Position numbers and translations under genes: made by a program
Shown here: positions 49,454-58,395 of the stretch, piece after piece
Numbering within the stretch: the stretch's first letter is position 1
Layout: every line of letters starts with the position of its first letter
The notes under the pieces: generated by a model
What the model saw: the letters and a program-made list of their open reading frames with translations, nothing else
What the model was told of the DNA's origin: nothing
Database searches by the model: none
Source: Dyella jiangningensis
GTDB taxonomy: Bacteria; Pseudomonadota; Gammaproteobacteria; Xanthomonadales; Rhodanobacteraceae
Assembly (NCBI GenBank): GCA_000632805.1
Contig: CP007444.1
Coordinates: forward strand, 1,612,001 to 1,676,000
Direction of reading: 5' to 3'
Length of the DNA: 64,000 nt

Positions 49454-50560
49454 TCAGTGAGTGGCGCTGTAGTTGGTGTATGCAGCCGTGCTGATCACGC
49501 TAAGCGACGGCAGCAGCTGGCTGATGACGCGGTTCCAACGCGTGATGCCGGCGGGTCCTACGAAAACCACGTCGCCAGGTTTCATCCAGAATTGATCGCC
49601 CAGGGCGAACGCAGTGGGCGAGCGCGCATCGAGCTGGAATACCTTGGCAGGTGCATTCTCGAAATTGCTCGCGCCACGGATCACGTAGACCTCCTTGCCG
49701 TTGGATGTGAGCGGGTTGAGTCCACCGACGCGACCAATCGCCTGGGTCAGGTTGATGCTCGCCACCGTCCTGAAGTTGACGGCCTGCGGACGCATCACTT
49801 CACCCATCACGTACACCTCCTTGGTGTCGTTGTAAGGAAGGAAGATGCGATCGCCCGGCTTGAGGTAGATGTCCTGCGCAGGGCTGTGGCGTGTGTTGCT
49901 GCTCGTGCCCGACAGGTCGAGGTGGTAGTCCTTGCCGTCGCGAACGAGGATCAGGTCGCCGAGGTTTGCCTGGTCCGCATTGATGGTGGCGGTGCCGATG
50001 GCCTGGCCAAGCGTCAACGGCACGGCTGTGATCGGCTGCGGATCGGTCTTCATGAATGCGCCTTGCAGCAGGATGCGCTGGCTGTTGTAGCCAACGACAT
50101 TCACGTCGACCTGCGGGCGTTCCACGAACTTGGCCAGTTTGCTGGCGATCTGTGCACGCAGCTCTTCAAGGGTCAGACCTTCGACCTTGATGGAGCCGAC
50201 ATAGGGATAGAACAGCGTGCCGTCGGAGCGGACGAGGCGTCCATTGGCTACCGTCTGCTGCTGTATGCCTGCGGGAGACGTCAGTTCGGCGTGGTCCCAT
50301 ACGGTGATGTAGAGCGTGTCGCCAGGACCGATGCGATACGGCTCAGGGCGGTAGTCGAGCAGCGCCTGGGGCACAGCTGCATTCAGGTCGGCCTGGGGGC
50401 TTTGCTGCAAGAGCTGCGGGGTGATGGTAAGCAGCTGGATCTGGCTGTTGTCGGTCGGTGTTCCTTCCGTCAAGCCTTCCTTGGTCATGTACTGTCCTGG
50501 CACGCATCCCTGCAAGCAAAGCAGGAGTCCGGCAATCAACAAGGCGGATAGCGTTTTCAC
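49454..50560 (-). CDS. Polysaccharide export lipoprotein (Wza/GumB type)
   Basis: Outer-membrane export protein of 368 residues. The N-terminus is a lipoprotein signal with lipobox LQGC (Cys19). Next are the poly_export domain ('YRIGPGDTLYITVWDHAEL', 'VRSDGTLFYPYVGSIKVEG') and SLBB domains ('VNVVGYNSQRILLQGAF', 'VYVMGEVMRPQAVNF', 'IGRVGGLNPLTSNGKEVYVIRG'). I choose GTG 50560 because AAGGAG lies nine bases upstream and the signal peptide then starts MKTLSALL; an upstream ATG frame adds 29 non-signal residues. It would form the outer-membrane channel working with the Wzc-type kinase. Confidence 0.93.
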   Translation of the reverse strand: MKTLSALLIAGLLLCLQGCVPGQYMTKEGLTEGTPTDNSQIQLLTITPQLLQQSPQADLNAAVPQALLDYRPEPYRIGPGDTLYITVWDHAELTSPAGIQQQTVANGRLVRSDGTLFYPYVGSIKVEGLTLEELRAQIASKLAKFVERPQVDVNVVGYNSQRILLQGAFMKTDPQPITAVPLTLGQAIGTATINADQANLGDLILVRDGKDYHLDLSGTSSNTRHSPAQDIYLKPGDRIFLPYNDTKEVYVMGEVMRPQAVNFRTVASINLTQAIGRVGGLNPLTSNGKEVYVIRGASNFENAPAKVFQLDARSPTAFALGDQFWMKPGDVVFVGPAGITRWNRVISQLLPSLSVISTAAYTNYSATH

Positions 50561-51135
50561 GGTCACTGGCTCCTTATTCAGAAGGCCTTCCACGAGCAAC
50601 GGTGGACCATGGGCGCCGCCATACGTCGGCACACCGGAAGCTCGCAATTAAGGTTCAGCTTGGCTGAACGGTCGAAGGAGGGCTGGCGTGGAAAGCGTGC
50701 ATCAGCACTTTTCCAAGCGTTGCCTTCCGCGTGCATAACCCTGGCTTTGCAGGTTTTTTAGAAGGGCGACATGTGATGCCATAAAAAGCATGAACGCAGC
50801 ATTACAAATTCCATGGCTGGCTGAATCATTGCCTCACGATCACTTCGTCATGGCTCGCGCTATATCGCGTGAAGAAAACGAGATTGCCTTCAATTGCATG
50901 GCTGTACGCGTTTTTCCTTATGTCGCGATGCACGCGAGGACGCATGCACCGCGCAATTCATGGTCGCGTCTGTTGTTCATGCAGCGCGCATTGATCGGCC
51001 TGCGTTCAGCTGATTCGCGATATCTGCTAGGGCGTATAGACGTCCGATGAGATGCGTCGTATAGGCGATCGACTCGCGGTCCATTCGGAATGGATGGCGT
51101 CCTGTTTCGGACAAGCCGAACGGTGGAGAATTCGC
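50561..51135. promoter_or_regulatory. Divergent regulatory region between wza-type gene and galE
   Basis: This 575-base region separates two divergent genes. It contains the perfect inverted repeat GTTCAGC-TTG-GCTGAAC at 50653-50669, about 90 bases upstream of the wza-type start. An open frame at 50790-51050 (86 codons) lacks host-like third-base bias and a ribosome site and I do not call it a gene. AT-richer stretches (around 50750-50900) probably hold promoters. Confidence 0.4.
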
Positions 51136-52191
51136 ATGAGAGTGCTTGTTTGCGGCGGTGCCGGATTCATCGGAAGCCATGCCTGTGTGGCGTTGATCGC
51201 GCAGGGTCATGAAGTCGTCATCTACGACAACCTCAGTCATGGCACGACATCGGCGGTGGACCACATCTCGCAGTTGAGCGGCGTCGACGTTCGTTTCGTG
51301 CAGGGCGATATACGCGACAGGACGGCACTCGAAGCCGTGCTATCCATGGGGTTCGATGCGGTGATCCATTTCGCCGCACTGAAGATCATGAGCGAAAGCT
51401 GTCGCTTTCCCTTGCTCTATTTCGACAACAACGTCGCCGGCACGATCGCCTTGCTGCAGGCGATGCAGGCGACCGGCGTGCAACGGCTCGTGTTCAGTTC
51501 GTCGGCCGCGGTCTACGGCGACCCGGACGCCGTACCCATCAAGGAAGATGCCCCGTTGCGCGCGTGCAATCCGTACAGTCATTCCAAGCTGGTGATGGAG
51601 CGCCTGATCGAAGAAGTGTGCGAGGCGCGCCCGTCGTTCAGTGCTGCGATCCTCCGCTATTTCAACCCAGCGGGTGCCCATCCGAGCGGTTTGATGGGCG
51701 AGGACCCGTGTGGTGTGCCGACAAACCTCATGCCTTACGTCTCGCAGGTGGCGGCGGGCCTGCAGGATCGCCTGCACGTGTTCGGTGGCGACTACCCCAC
51801 GCGCGACGGCACGGGCGTGCGCGACTACATCCATGTGATGGACCTGGCCGACGCGCACACGAAGGCGCTCGAGCTTCTGCGCCAGGGCGGTTGCCACGTG
51901 CTCAACCTTGGAACGGGCCGCGGTTACAGCGTGCTTGAGGTGGTGTCGGCGTTCGAGCAGGTGTCGGGATGTCGTATTCCCTTCGAGATCGTCGAGCGCA
52001 GGCCTGGCGACGTCGCGGAAGTGTGGGCCGATCCTTCCCGCGCGGAGCAGACGCTTGGCTGGCACGCGCAATACGATCTTGTGCGCATGTGCGCCGATGC
52101 CTGGCGATGGCAGTCCATGCATCCCAACGGTTATCAATCCGCGCAGGTCATCGAGTTGCGCCCAGCCGCTCCCTCCGGAGGGCTCCACTGA
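51136..52191 (+). CDS. galE: UDP-glucose 4-epimerase
   Basis: Extended SDR epimerase of 351 residues interconverting UDP-Glc/UDP-Gal (or the N-acetyl forms). NAD-binding GGAGFIGSH is at the N-terminus (7-15), 'DNLSHG' follows strand 2, the catalytic Ser lies in 'VFSSSAAVYG' (about 122-123) and Tyr147-x-x-x-Lys151 in 'NPYSHSKLV'. 'RYFNPAGAHPSGLMGEDP', 'YPTRDGTGVRDYIHVMDLA' and 'NLGTGRGYSVLEV' are typical of GalE. It probably supplies a donor sugar to the adjacent locus. ATG 51136 has GGAG upstream. Confidence 0.95.
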   Translation: MRVLVCGGAGFIGSHACVALIAQGHEVVIYDNLSHGTTSAVDHISQLSGVDVRFVQGDIRDRTALEAVLSMGFDAVIHFAALKIMSESCRFPLLYFDNNVAGTIALLQAMQATGVQRLVFSSSAAVYGDPDAVPIKEDAPLRACNPYSHSKLVMERLIEEVCEARPSFSAAILRYFNPAGAHPSGLMGEDPCGVPTNLMPYVSQVAAGLQDRLHVFGGDYPTRDGTGVRDYIHVMDLADAHTKALELLRQGGCHVLNLGTGRGYSVLEVVSAFEQVSGCRIPFEIVERRPGDVAEVWADPSRAEQTLGWHAQYDLVRMCADAWRWQSMHPNGYQSAQVIELRPAAPSGGLH

Positions 52192-52387
52192 TCATCGCCG
52201 CCGGGCGCCAAGGGTCTCGAACGGACGTCCATCGAGCGCAGCGGGCAAGGCGTTGTCTCGTATGGCGCAACGCAGCAAGCATGATGCGACGGAATCGGGT
52301 TAGAGTTGCCCGAGGCATCAGTTTCGACGGTCGGCCGGGTTCGGGCCGAAACGGCAGAAGCTCATCGCCTTTTTTTGGTGGCTGAAT

Positions 52388-52401
52388 TTAGATCGATTTA
52401 A
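52388..52401. promoter_or_regulatory. Palindrome upstream of first GH92 gene
   Basis: TTAGATC|GATTTAA is a 14-base near-palindrome (6 of 7 pairs) about 40 bases before the GH92 start, in an AT-rich stretch. The ATCGAT-centred form resembles operators of LacI-type sugar repressors, but no such regulator gene is in the window. Confidence 0.35.
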
Positions 52402-52441
52402 TCGCGGGATTCGGCCCGGTACGGCCGACGGGGAGATGTCG

Positions 52442-54859
52442 ATGAGGCAGGGGCTGTCCGTGGGTGGGCGCGTTCGGCGCGGCATGGGCCAGGCACTGGT
52501 TTGTGGTGCAACGTGGCTGCTTGCAGGCTCGCTGATGGCGAGCGAGGCAAGGCAGCCGGTCGATGCGGTGAATCCCCTCATCGGTAGTCGCCATGGCGGC
52601 AATACCTTTCCCGGCGCGGTGGTGCCGTTCGGCATGCTGCAGTGGAGCCCGGAAAACACCAAGGGCAACCACACGCGTACCGCTTCGCCGAGCGGTTACC
52701 AATACGACGCAACGCGCATCCGCGGGTTCAGTCTTACGCATCTATCGGGCGCGGGTTGTCGCGGCGCGGGCGGTGACATCCCGTTCATGCCGGTCACCGT
52801 ACCGGTGAAAAGCTCGCCGTCGGCGGATCTGTCCGATGCGGTTTATGCCAGCGATTTCACTCACGCCGATGAAGAAGCCCGCGCGGGCGATTACCGCGTC
52901 CGGCTCGCCAGCGGCGTGCAGGTCGAACTGACCGCCGGCATGCGAAGCGGCATGGCGAGCTTTGCGTTTCCCTCCGGACAGGCCGCCAATCTGCTGGTGC
53001 GCGCCTCCGATTCGGAAGTGGGCAGCAGCGATGCAAGTGTGTCCATTAATGCGTCGTCGCGCGAGGTCACCGGCTCCGTGACCAGCGGCAACTTCTGTGG
53101 CTACCTGGCCAAGGCCGACCAGCGCAGCTATTACACGCTTTATTTTGTCGCTGAATTCGACCAGCCCATCGTCGAGCATGGTGCGTGGCACGATGGCGAC
53201 GTAAAGCCGAAGGCGACGGCAGCCCGCGGCGGCACCGGTTACGGCGACAAAGGTTTTCCCGAGGCCGGCAAGGGTTCCGGGATCTGGCTCGGCTTTCGCC
53301 CGGATGGCAAGCCGGTGCGGGTGCGCGTAGGCATCTCATATGTGAGCCTTGCGAACGCACGCGCCAACCTGGAGTCGGAGCTGCCTGAAGGCACGGACAT
53401 GACGCTGGTTCGCGCCAAGGCACGCGAGGCCTGGAACCAGGCCCTATCCCGGATCGAGGTCGAAGGCGGTACCGACGAGCAGCGCACCACCTTCTACACC
53501 GCGCTGTATCACTCGCTCATGCATCCGAACGTGTTCAGTGACGTCAACGGTGAATACCGTGGCTTCGACCAGCAGGTGCATCGCGTGGAAAGCGGCCAGC
53601 GCGCGCAGTACGCCACGTTCTCGGGCTGGGACGTCTACCGTTCGCAACTGCAGCTGCTTACCTGGCTGTATCCGGAAGTTGGCGGCGATATCGCGCAATC
53701 GCTCTACAACCAGGCCACGCAGAACGATGGCGAATGGGATCGCTGGACGCACAACAACGGCGGCACCCATGTGATGAGCGGCGATCCGGCCGCGCCGGCT
53801 GTCGCCGCGATCGATGCGTTCGGCGGGCATAACTTCGATCTTCGCGGCGCCTATGCCTCACTGGCCAAGGCCGCCACAACGCCGACGGCGCATGACCTGT
53901 CTGACGATGGCTGCAACGTGGAGTGCGTGGGGCAGCGCCCATCACTCGACCAGTGGCTCTCGTTGCACTACATCGCCACGGCTTCGCACTCTTGGGGAGG
54001 CGCGGCGGAAACGCTGGAAGACGCCACGGCGGATTTTGCACTGTCGCAACTCGCTGCCCGTGCGGGTGACGCTGCGGGTGAGCAGCGCTTCCTTGCACGC
54101 GCGGGGTACTGGCGAAACCTCTACAACCCCAAGGCGACGCCCGACGCCGGTTATATCCAGAACCGCAATGCCGATGGGAGCTGGCCTGCCTTCAAGCCCG
54201 ACACCGAGGATGGCTTTGTCGAAGGCAGTGCGTCCGTCTATCTGTGGATGGTGCCCTTCGACGTGCAGGGATTGTTCGAACGCATGGGCGGCCGCGACAA
54301 GGCCGTTGCGCGGCTGGATCGCTTCTTCCATGACGACAAAGGGCAGTGGGCGCTCACCGGCGCCGGTCCGCTTCATGCGGAGCTCGACAATGAGCCGTCG
54401 ATCGGCACGCCCTGGTTGTATGCGTTCGCCGGTCAACCCTACAAGACGCAGGAAGCGGTGCGTATCGTGCTGAACACGTTGTGGAAGAACGCACCCGAAG
54501 GCATTCCCGGTAACGACGACCTCGGCGAAATGTCCTCCTGGTACGTGTGGTCCGCACTGGGCGTCTATCCGGCGATTCCAGGGCGTGCCGAACTGGTGAT
54601 CGGCAGTCCGTTGTTTCCGCGCGCGCGGATTCATCGATCGGGTGGTGATGTCGTGATCGACGCGCCCGGCGCGTCGGCCGGCACGCCATTCGTGCAGGCG
54701 TTGACCGTGAATGGAAAGCCGTATGACCAGCCATGGCTGCCGCCGAGCTTCGCCACGCAGGGCGGTCATCTGCAATTTGCGTTGGGTGCGGATGCCAATC
54801 GCCGTTGGGGCAGCGAACCTTCGAAGGCGCCGCCTTCGTTTCCGCCGCCACATGGTTGA
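52442..54859 (+). CDS. GH92 family alpha-mannosidase (1)
   Basis: Secreted glycoside hydrolase of 805 residues. Signal peptide (MRQGLSVGGRVRR, hydrophobic, ending LMASEA), then the GH92 N-terminal beta-sandwich ('VNPLIGSRHGGNTFPGAVVPFGMLQWSPEN', 'GFSLTHLSGAGC'). The (alpha/alpha)6 catalytic domain has 'YHSLMHPNVFSDVNGEYRG', 'FSGWDVYRSQLQLLTWLYPE', and the signature 'GNDDLGEMSSWYVWSALGVYP'. These are calcium-dependent exo-mannosidases acting on alpha-mannans or N-glycans. ATG 52442 is preferred over 52436 because GGGGAG then has normal spacing. A second GH92 gene follows. Confidence 0.93.
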   Translation: MRQGLSVGGRVRRGMGQALVCGATWLLAGSLMASEARQPVDAVNPLIGSRHGGNTFPGAVVPFGMLQWSPENTKGNHTRTASPSGYQYDATRIRGFSLTHLSGAGCRGAGGDIPFMPVTVPVKSSPSADLSDAVYASDFTHADEEARAGDYRVRLASGVQVELTAGMRSGMASFAFPSGQAANLLVRASDSEVGSSDASVSINASSREVTGSVTSGNFCGYLAKADQRSYYTLYFVAEFDQPIVEHGAWHDGDVKPKATAARGGTGYGDKGFPEAGKGSGIWLGFRPDGKPVRVRVGISYVSLANARANLESELPEGTDMTLVRAKAREAWNQALSRIEVEGGTDEQRTTFYTALYHSLMHPNVFSDVNGEYRGFDQQVHRVESGQRAQYATFSGWDVYRSQLQLLTWLYPEVGGDIAQSLYNQATQNDGEWDRWTHNNGGTHVMSGDPAAPAVAAIDAFGGHNFDLRGAYASLAKAATTPTAHDLSDDGCNVECVGQRPSLDQWLSLHYIATASHSWGGAAETLEDATADFALSQLAARAGDAAGEQRFLARAGYWRNLYNPKATPDAGYIQNRNADGSWPAFKPDTEDGFVEGSASVYLWMVPFDVQGLFERMGGRDKAVARLDRFFHDDKGQWALTGAGPLHAELDNEPSIGTPWLYAFAGQPYKTQEAVRIVLNTLWKNAPEGIPGNDDLGEMSSWYVWSALGVYPAIPGRAELVIGSPLFPRARIHRSGGDVVIDAPGASAGTPFVQALTVNGKPYDQPWLPPSFATQGGHLQFALGADANRRWGSEPSKAPPSFPPPHG

Positions 54860-54917
54860 AGTGCGACCGGCATGATGTTTTCTCTGGCGAACCGACAGAA
54901 GGCAAGGGGATAGCGCG

Positions 54918-56195
54918 ATGGGAAAGGCACCGACGGGACATCACGGCGCGACGCAGCGGTGGAAGCAGGCCGCGTGTGTCGCATTGGTCACGTTTGCTTC
55001 GACGTACGCACTTGCCGATGTGCCGGCGGCCGACAAACCCTTCTCGACGTCGTTCGAGCAGGATGAGGCCGCGCCGGCGTCCGCACAGGCCGCTGGCTGG
55101 AATGCACGCGTCGTCGCCGGCCCCTCCAAGGAGGAAGTGCTGACGGCGGCTGCCAATGTCGGTTTCACGGGCACCCACGCCCTGCGCTATGAAGCAGGCG
55201 CGTCGGACAAACCTGGCCAGCGGCGCATCACGCTGTTCAAGGTCAAACAGTCGGTGACGCCGCGTACGCATCTTTCGTATGTGATCTTCCCGGTGCGGCC
55301 GGACAAGGGGCCGGGGGATGCTGCCCAGTACGTGGCGGTCGACCTCCTGTTCGACGACGGTTCGCGATTGTCGGCGTCGGAGGCACGCGATCAGCATCGG
55401 ATCGCCGCCCGCGCCGCGGCGCAGGGTTCGGCTCGGGTGCTGCATGACAACCAGTGGAACGCGCTGGACGTCAATATCGGCGCAGTGGCGGCGGGCAAGA
55501 CCGTCAAGGCGATCGAGCTGGTGACCGACGCGCCGGCCGGCAGCGCCGCCTTCCACGGTTACCTCGACGACCTGCGGCTTCGCGACGAGGACGTTGCCGA
55601 CGCCAGCCTGGCGCCGCACACCTATGTGGAGACCCGTCGCGGCAGCAATGCCAACAGCCACTTCTCGCGCGGCAACAACTTTCCCGCGGTTGCGACGCCA
55701 CACGGCTTCAACTTCTGGACGCCGACCACCAACGCCGGCTCCAACTGGATCTACCAGTACCAGGAGCGCAACGACGCCAACAACCATCCGCGCATCGAGG
55801 CTTTTGCGCTGAGTCATGAGCCCAGCCCGTGGATGGGTGATCGCCAGACGTTCCAGGTCATGCCAGCCGCATCCGCCGCCGGCGCGCCACCGCTGGATCG
55901 CGCGCAGCGAGCCTTGCCCTTTACGCACGATCACGAAGTGGCGCGCGCCGATCTCTATCAGGTGCGTTTTGACAACGGCATCGTGGCCGCCATGACGCCG
56001 ACCAGCCATGCGGCCATGCTTCGCTTCACTTTCGCGGGCGATCGCTCGCAGCTCGTTTTTGACAACCGCGACGATCACGGCAGCGTCGTGCTCGATACCC
56101 CCCACTCGAGCATCAGTGGCTATTCCGATGTCGCCAGTCGCCTTTCTACTGGCGCGACGCGGTTGTTTTTTATGCAACGTTCGACCGCCCGGTGA
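54918..56195 (+). CDS. GH92 family protein (2), N-terminal fragment ended by frameshift
   Basis: Encodes 425 residues: signal peptide (MGKAPTGHHGATQRWK, hydrophobic, ending YALAD), a carbohydrate-binding-like region up to about 230, then the GH92 N-terminal beta-sandwich ('SFEQDEAAP', 'RGSNANSHFSRGNNFPAVATPHGFNFWTP', 'EAFALSHEPSPWMGDRQTFQVMP'). The frame runs 'STGATRLFF' into 'MQRSTAR' and stops. In the next frame the sequence continues 'YATFDRPVTESGRLEG', the expected GH92 continuation. One extra T in the T6 run at 56166-56171 would join them. AAGGGG precedes the ATG. The gene follows GH92 (1) by 58 bases. Confidence 0.85.
   Translation: MGKAPTGHHGATQRWKQAACVALVTFASTYALADVPAADKPFSTSFEQDEAAPASAQAAGWNARVVAGPSKEEVLTAAANVGFTGTHALRYEAGASDKPGQRRITLFKVKQSVTPRTHLSYVIFPVRPDKGPGDAAQYVAVDLLFDDGSRLSASEARDQHRIAARAAAQGSARVLHDNQWNALDVNIGAVAAGKTVKAIELVTDAPAGSAAFHGYLDDLRLRDEDVADASLAPHTYVETRRGSNANSHFSRGNNFPAVATPHGFNFWTPTTNAGSNWIYQYQERNDANNHPRIEAFALSHEPSPWMGDRQTFQVMPAASAAGAPPLDRAQRALPFTHDHEVARADLYQVRFDNGIVAAMTPTSHAAMLRFTFAGDRSQLVFDNRDDHGSVVLDTPHSSISGYSDVASRLSTGATRLFFMQRSTAR
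56166..56171 (+). other. T6 tract at GH92 frame break
   Basis: Codons read CGG TTG TTT TTT ATG in the upstream frame. A -1 shift on TTT TTT, or one added T, reads TTG TTT TTT TAT GCA and restores the GH92 sequence across the break. It is either a real indel, programmed or transcriptional slippage, or an assembly/sequencing error in the homopolymer. Confidence 0.75.
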
Positions 56196-58324
56196 CGGAA
56201 AGCGGTCGGCTCGAAGGGCAGGGACGCGATCACGTCGCCGCCTGGTTCGGCTTCGATACCCGACAGCAAAAGACGGTGACGATGCGCATGGCCACGTCGC
56301 TCATCAGCGTCGAGCAGGCCAAGCGCAACCTCGCGATGGAAATTGCGCCGGGAGATACCTTCGACGGCGTGCAGGCGCGTGCGGCTTCCGCGTGGGACGA
56401 ACTGCTCGGGCGCGTTGAGCTGCCGGGCGCCACGGCAGCGGACAAGCGCCAGCTCTACTCCAACCTCTATCGCCTGTTCCTGTATCCCAACGAAGCATTC
56501 GAGAACACGGGCACGGCAGAGCACCCGGACTATCGCTATGCGAGCCCGTTCTCCGCAAAGGCGGGTGCCGACACGCCGACACAGACCGGTGCGCGCGTGA
56601 TCGCCGGCAAGCCTTATGTCAATAACGGCCTGTGGGATACCTATCGCACGGCGTGGCCTGCGTATGTGCTGCTTACGCCAAAGCTTGCCGGTGACATGAT
56701 CGATGGCTTCGTGCAGCAGTATCGCGACGGCGGCTGGATCGCGCGCTGGTCATCGCCGGGCTTCGCCGATCTCATGGTGGGCACCAGTGCCGATGTCGCT
56801 TTCGCCGATGCGTGGAACAAGGGCGTGCGCAACTTCGACGTGCATTCGTTCTACCAGGCTGCGCTGAAGGACGCGACCGTGCCAAGCGAAGTGCCCGGCG
56901 CCGGACGCAAAGGCATCGAGCGCTCGGTTTTCCACGGTTACGTCGACAACAGCACCGACGAAGGCCTGTCGTGGTCCATGGCCGGTTACCTCAACGATTT
57001 CGGCATCGGCGAACTCGCGCAGAGCCTTGCCGACGCGCATGAAGGCAACGACCCCTACGCCGGCCACTACGCGGATGATGCCCGCTATTTCCGCGGCCGC
57101 TCGTTGGGCTATGCCAACCTGTTCAATCCCGAATTGGGCTTTTTCGTCGGGCGCAAGCCGGATGGCACCTGGCGTACGGATGCGGCGCATTTCGATCCCA
57201 AGGCCTGGGGCGGCGATTACACCGAGACGAACGCATGGAACATGTCGTTCGACAGCGTGCAGGACGGTCAGGGGCTGGCCAACCTGTATGGTGGTCGCGA
57301 GGGTCTGATCAAGAAGCTTGATGCCTTCTTTGCCGCCGGCACCGATTTCAACGTGGGCGCCTATGGCGACGTGATCCATGAAATGCTGGAGGCGCGCGAT
57401 GTGCGCATGGGCCAATACGGCCACAGCAACCAGCCGTCGCACCACATCCTGTACATGTATGACCTGGCTGGCCAGCCGTGGAAGACGCAGGACAAGGTGC
57501 GCGATGCGTTGTCCCGCCTCTACATGGGTGACGAGATCGGACAGGGTTATCCGGGCGACGAGGACAACGGCGAGATGTCCGGCTGGTGGCTGTTCAGTGC
57601 GGCGGGCTTCTATCCGCTGCGCATGGGCACGCCGACCTATGCGATCGGCGCGCCGTACTTCCCGCAGATGCTCATCCATCTGGAGAACGGCAAGACCATC
57701 GACATTCGCGCGCCGAAGGTCAGCGATCGCAACCGCTACATCCAGGGCGTGACGCTCAACGGCAAGCCGTACGAGCGCAGCTGGCTCAGCCATGCCGACC
57801 TCACGCAGGGCGCCGAGCTTGTGTTCGACATGGGTCCTGGAGCCTCGCGCTGGGGTGCGGGTGATGCGGATGGCCTGCCATCGGTGACGGTCGGTGCGAA
57901 CCCGCCGTCGCCGTGGGTCGATCTGGTTGATGCCGCGAAGGGCGTGGTGACGATCGACGGTGATGCGACCGCGGCGCGCGCGCTGAGTGACAACACGTCC
58001 GCGACCGAAGCCACGCTGCACGGCAAGCAGCCAGGCGTGCAGGTGCACTTCGAGCAGGCGCGTCGCGTGGCGATGTATACGCTCACGTCCTCTTCGAAGG
58101 AGGGACACGATCCCCGTGACTGGTCGCTGGAAGCTTCGACCGATGGCGTGCACTGGAAGACGCTGGATCGCCGCCACCACGAAGGTTTCCCGTGGCGACG
58201 CCAGACGCGCGCATTCAACGTCGCTACGCCGGGCGATTACACCTACTACCGCTGGCGTGCGGACGACGGCAAGGATGTGGCGCTGTCGGAAATCGAGTGG
58301 CTCGGCACGGCGCCCGCGCACTGA
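56192..58324 (+). CDS. GH92 family protein (2), C-terminal catalytic fragment
   Basis: Encodes 710 residues from a GTG that overlaps the stop of the upstream fragment (GTGA). It holds the GH92 catalytic domain: 'YSNLYRLFLYPNEAFENTG', 'VNNGLWDTYRTAWPAYVLL', 'GTSADVAFADAWNKGVRNFD', and 'GDEDNGEMSGWWLFSAAGFYPL'. A C-terminal discoidin-like (F5/8 type C) carbohydrate-binding module follows ('ALSDNTSATEATLHGKQPGV', 'WSLEASTDGVHWKTLDRR', 'YYRWRADDG'). It has no signal peptide or N-domain of its own, so it should be inactive or mislocalised unless joined to the upstream fragment. Confidence 0.87.
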   Translation: MTESGRLEGQGRDHVAAWFGFDTRQQKTVTMRMATSLISVEQAKRNLAMEIAPGDTFDGVQARAASAWDELLGRVELPGATAADKRQLYSNLYRLFLYPNEAFENTGTAEHPDYRYASPFSAKAGADTPTQTGARVIAGKPYVNNGLWDTYRTAWPAYVLLTPKLAGDMIDGFVQQYRDGGWIARWSSPGFADLMVGTSADVAFADAWNKGVRNFDVHSFYQAALKDATVPSEVPGAGRKGIERSVFHGYVDNSTDEGLSWSMAGYLNDFGIGELAQSLADAHEGNDPYAGHYADDARYFRGRSLGYANLFNPELGFFVGRKPDGTWRTDAAHFDPKAWGGDYTETNAWNMSFDSVQDGQGLANLYGGREGLIKKLDAFFAAGTDFNVGAYGDVIHEMLEARDVRMGQYGHSNQPSHHILYMYDLAGQPWKTQDKVRDALSRLYMGDEIGQGYPGDEDNGEMSGWWLFSAAGFYPLRMGTPTYAIGAPYFPQMLIHLENGKTIDIRAPKVSDRNRYIQGVTLNGKPYERSWLSHADLTQGAELVFDMGPGASRWGAGDADGLPSVTVGANPPSPWVDLVDAAKGVVTIDGDATAARALSDNTSATEATLHGKQPGVQVHFEQARRVAMYTLTSSSKEGHDPRDWSLEASTDGVHWKTLDRRHHEGFPWRRQTRAFNVATPGDYTYYRWRADDGKDVALSEIEWLGTAPAH

Positions 58325-58336
58325 GATAGATCGCTG

Positions 58337-58395
58337 GCATTCCCGCCGCCATGCGAAGGGAATGCGTGCGGCACGCGCCTCAGGCGGCGCGTGCC
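58337..58395. terminator. Two hairpins at convergent end of GH92 (2) and FTR1
   Basis: GCATTCCC-N13-GGGAATGC (58337-58365, perfect 8 bp) begins 13 bases after the GH92 stop. GGCACGCGCC-TCAGGC-GGCGCGTGCC (58370-58395, perfect 10 bp) follows, with the FTR1 stop codon in its loop. No T-run is present. Together they probably separate the two convergent transcripts. Confidence 0.55.

Noticed and set aside
50790-51050. 86-codon open frame between wza-type gene and galE
   Set aside because: Third-base composition is unlike the host genes, there is no ribosome site and no recognisable motif; it sits in a divergent promoter region.
56192-56195. GTGA overlap read as normal coupling of two separate genes
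   Set aside because: The two products are halves of one GH92 enzyme, and the second has no signal peptide, so a frame break is the simpler reading.
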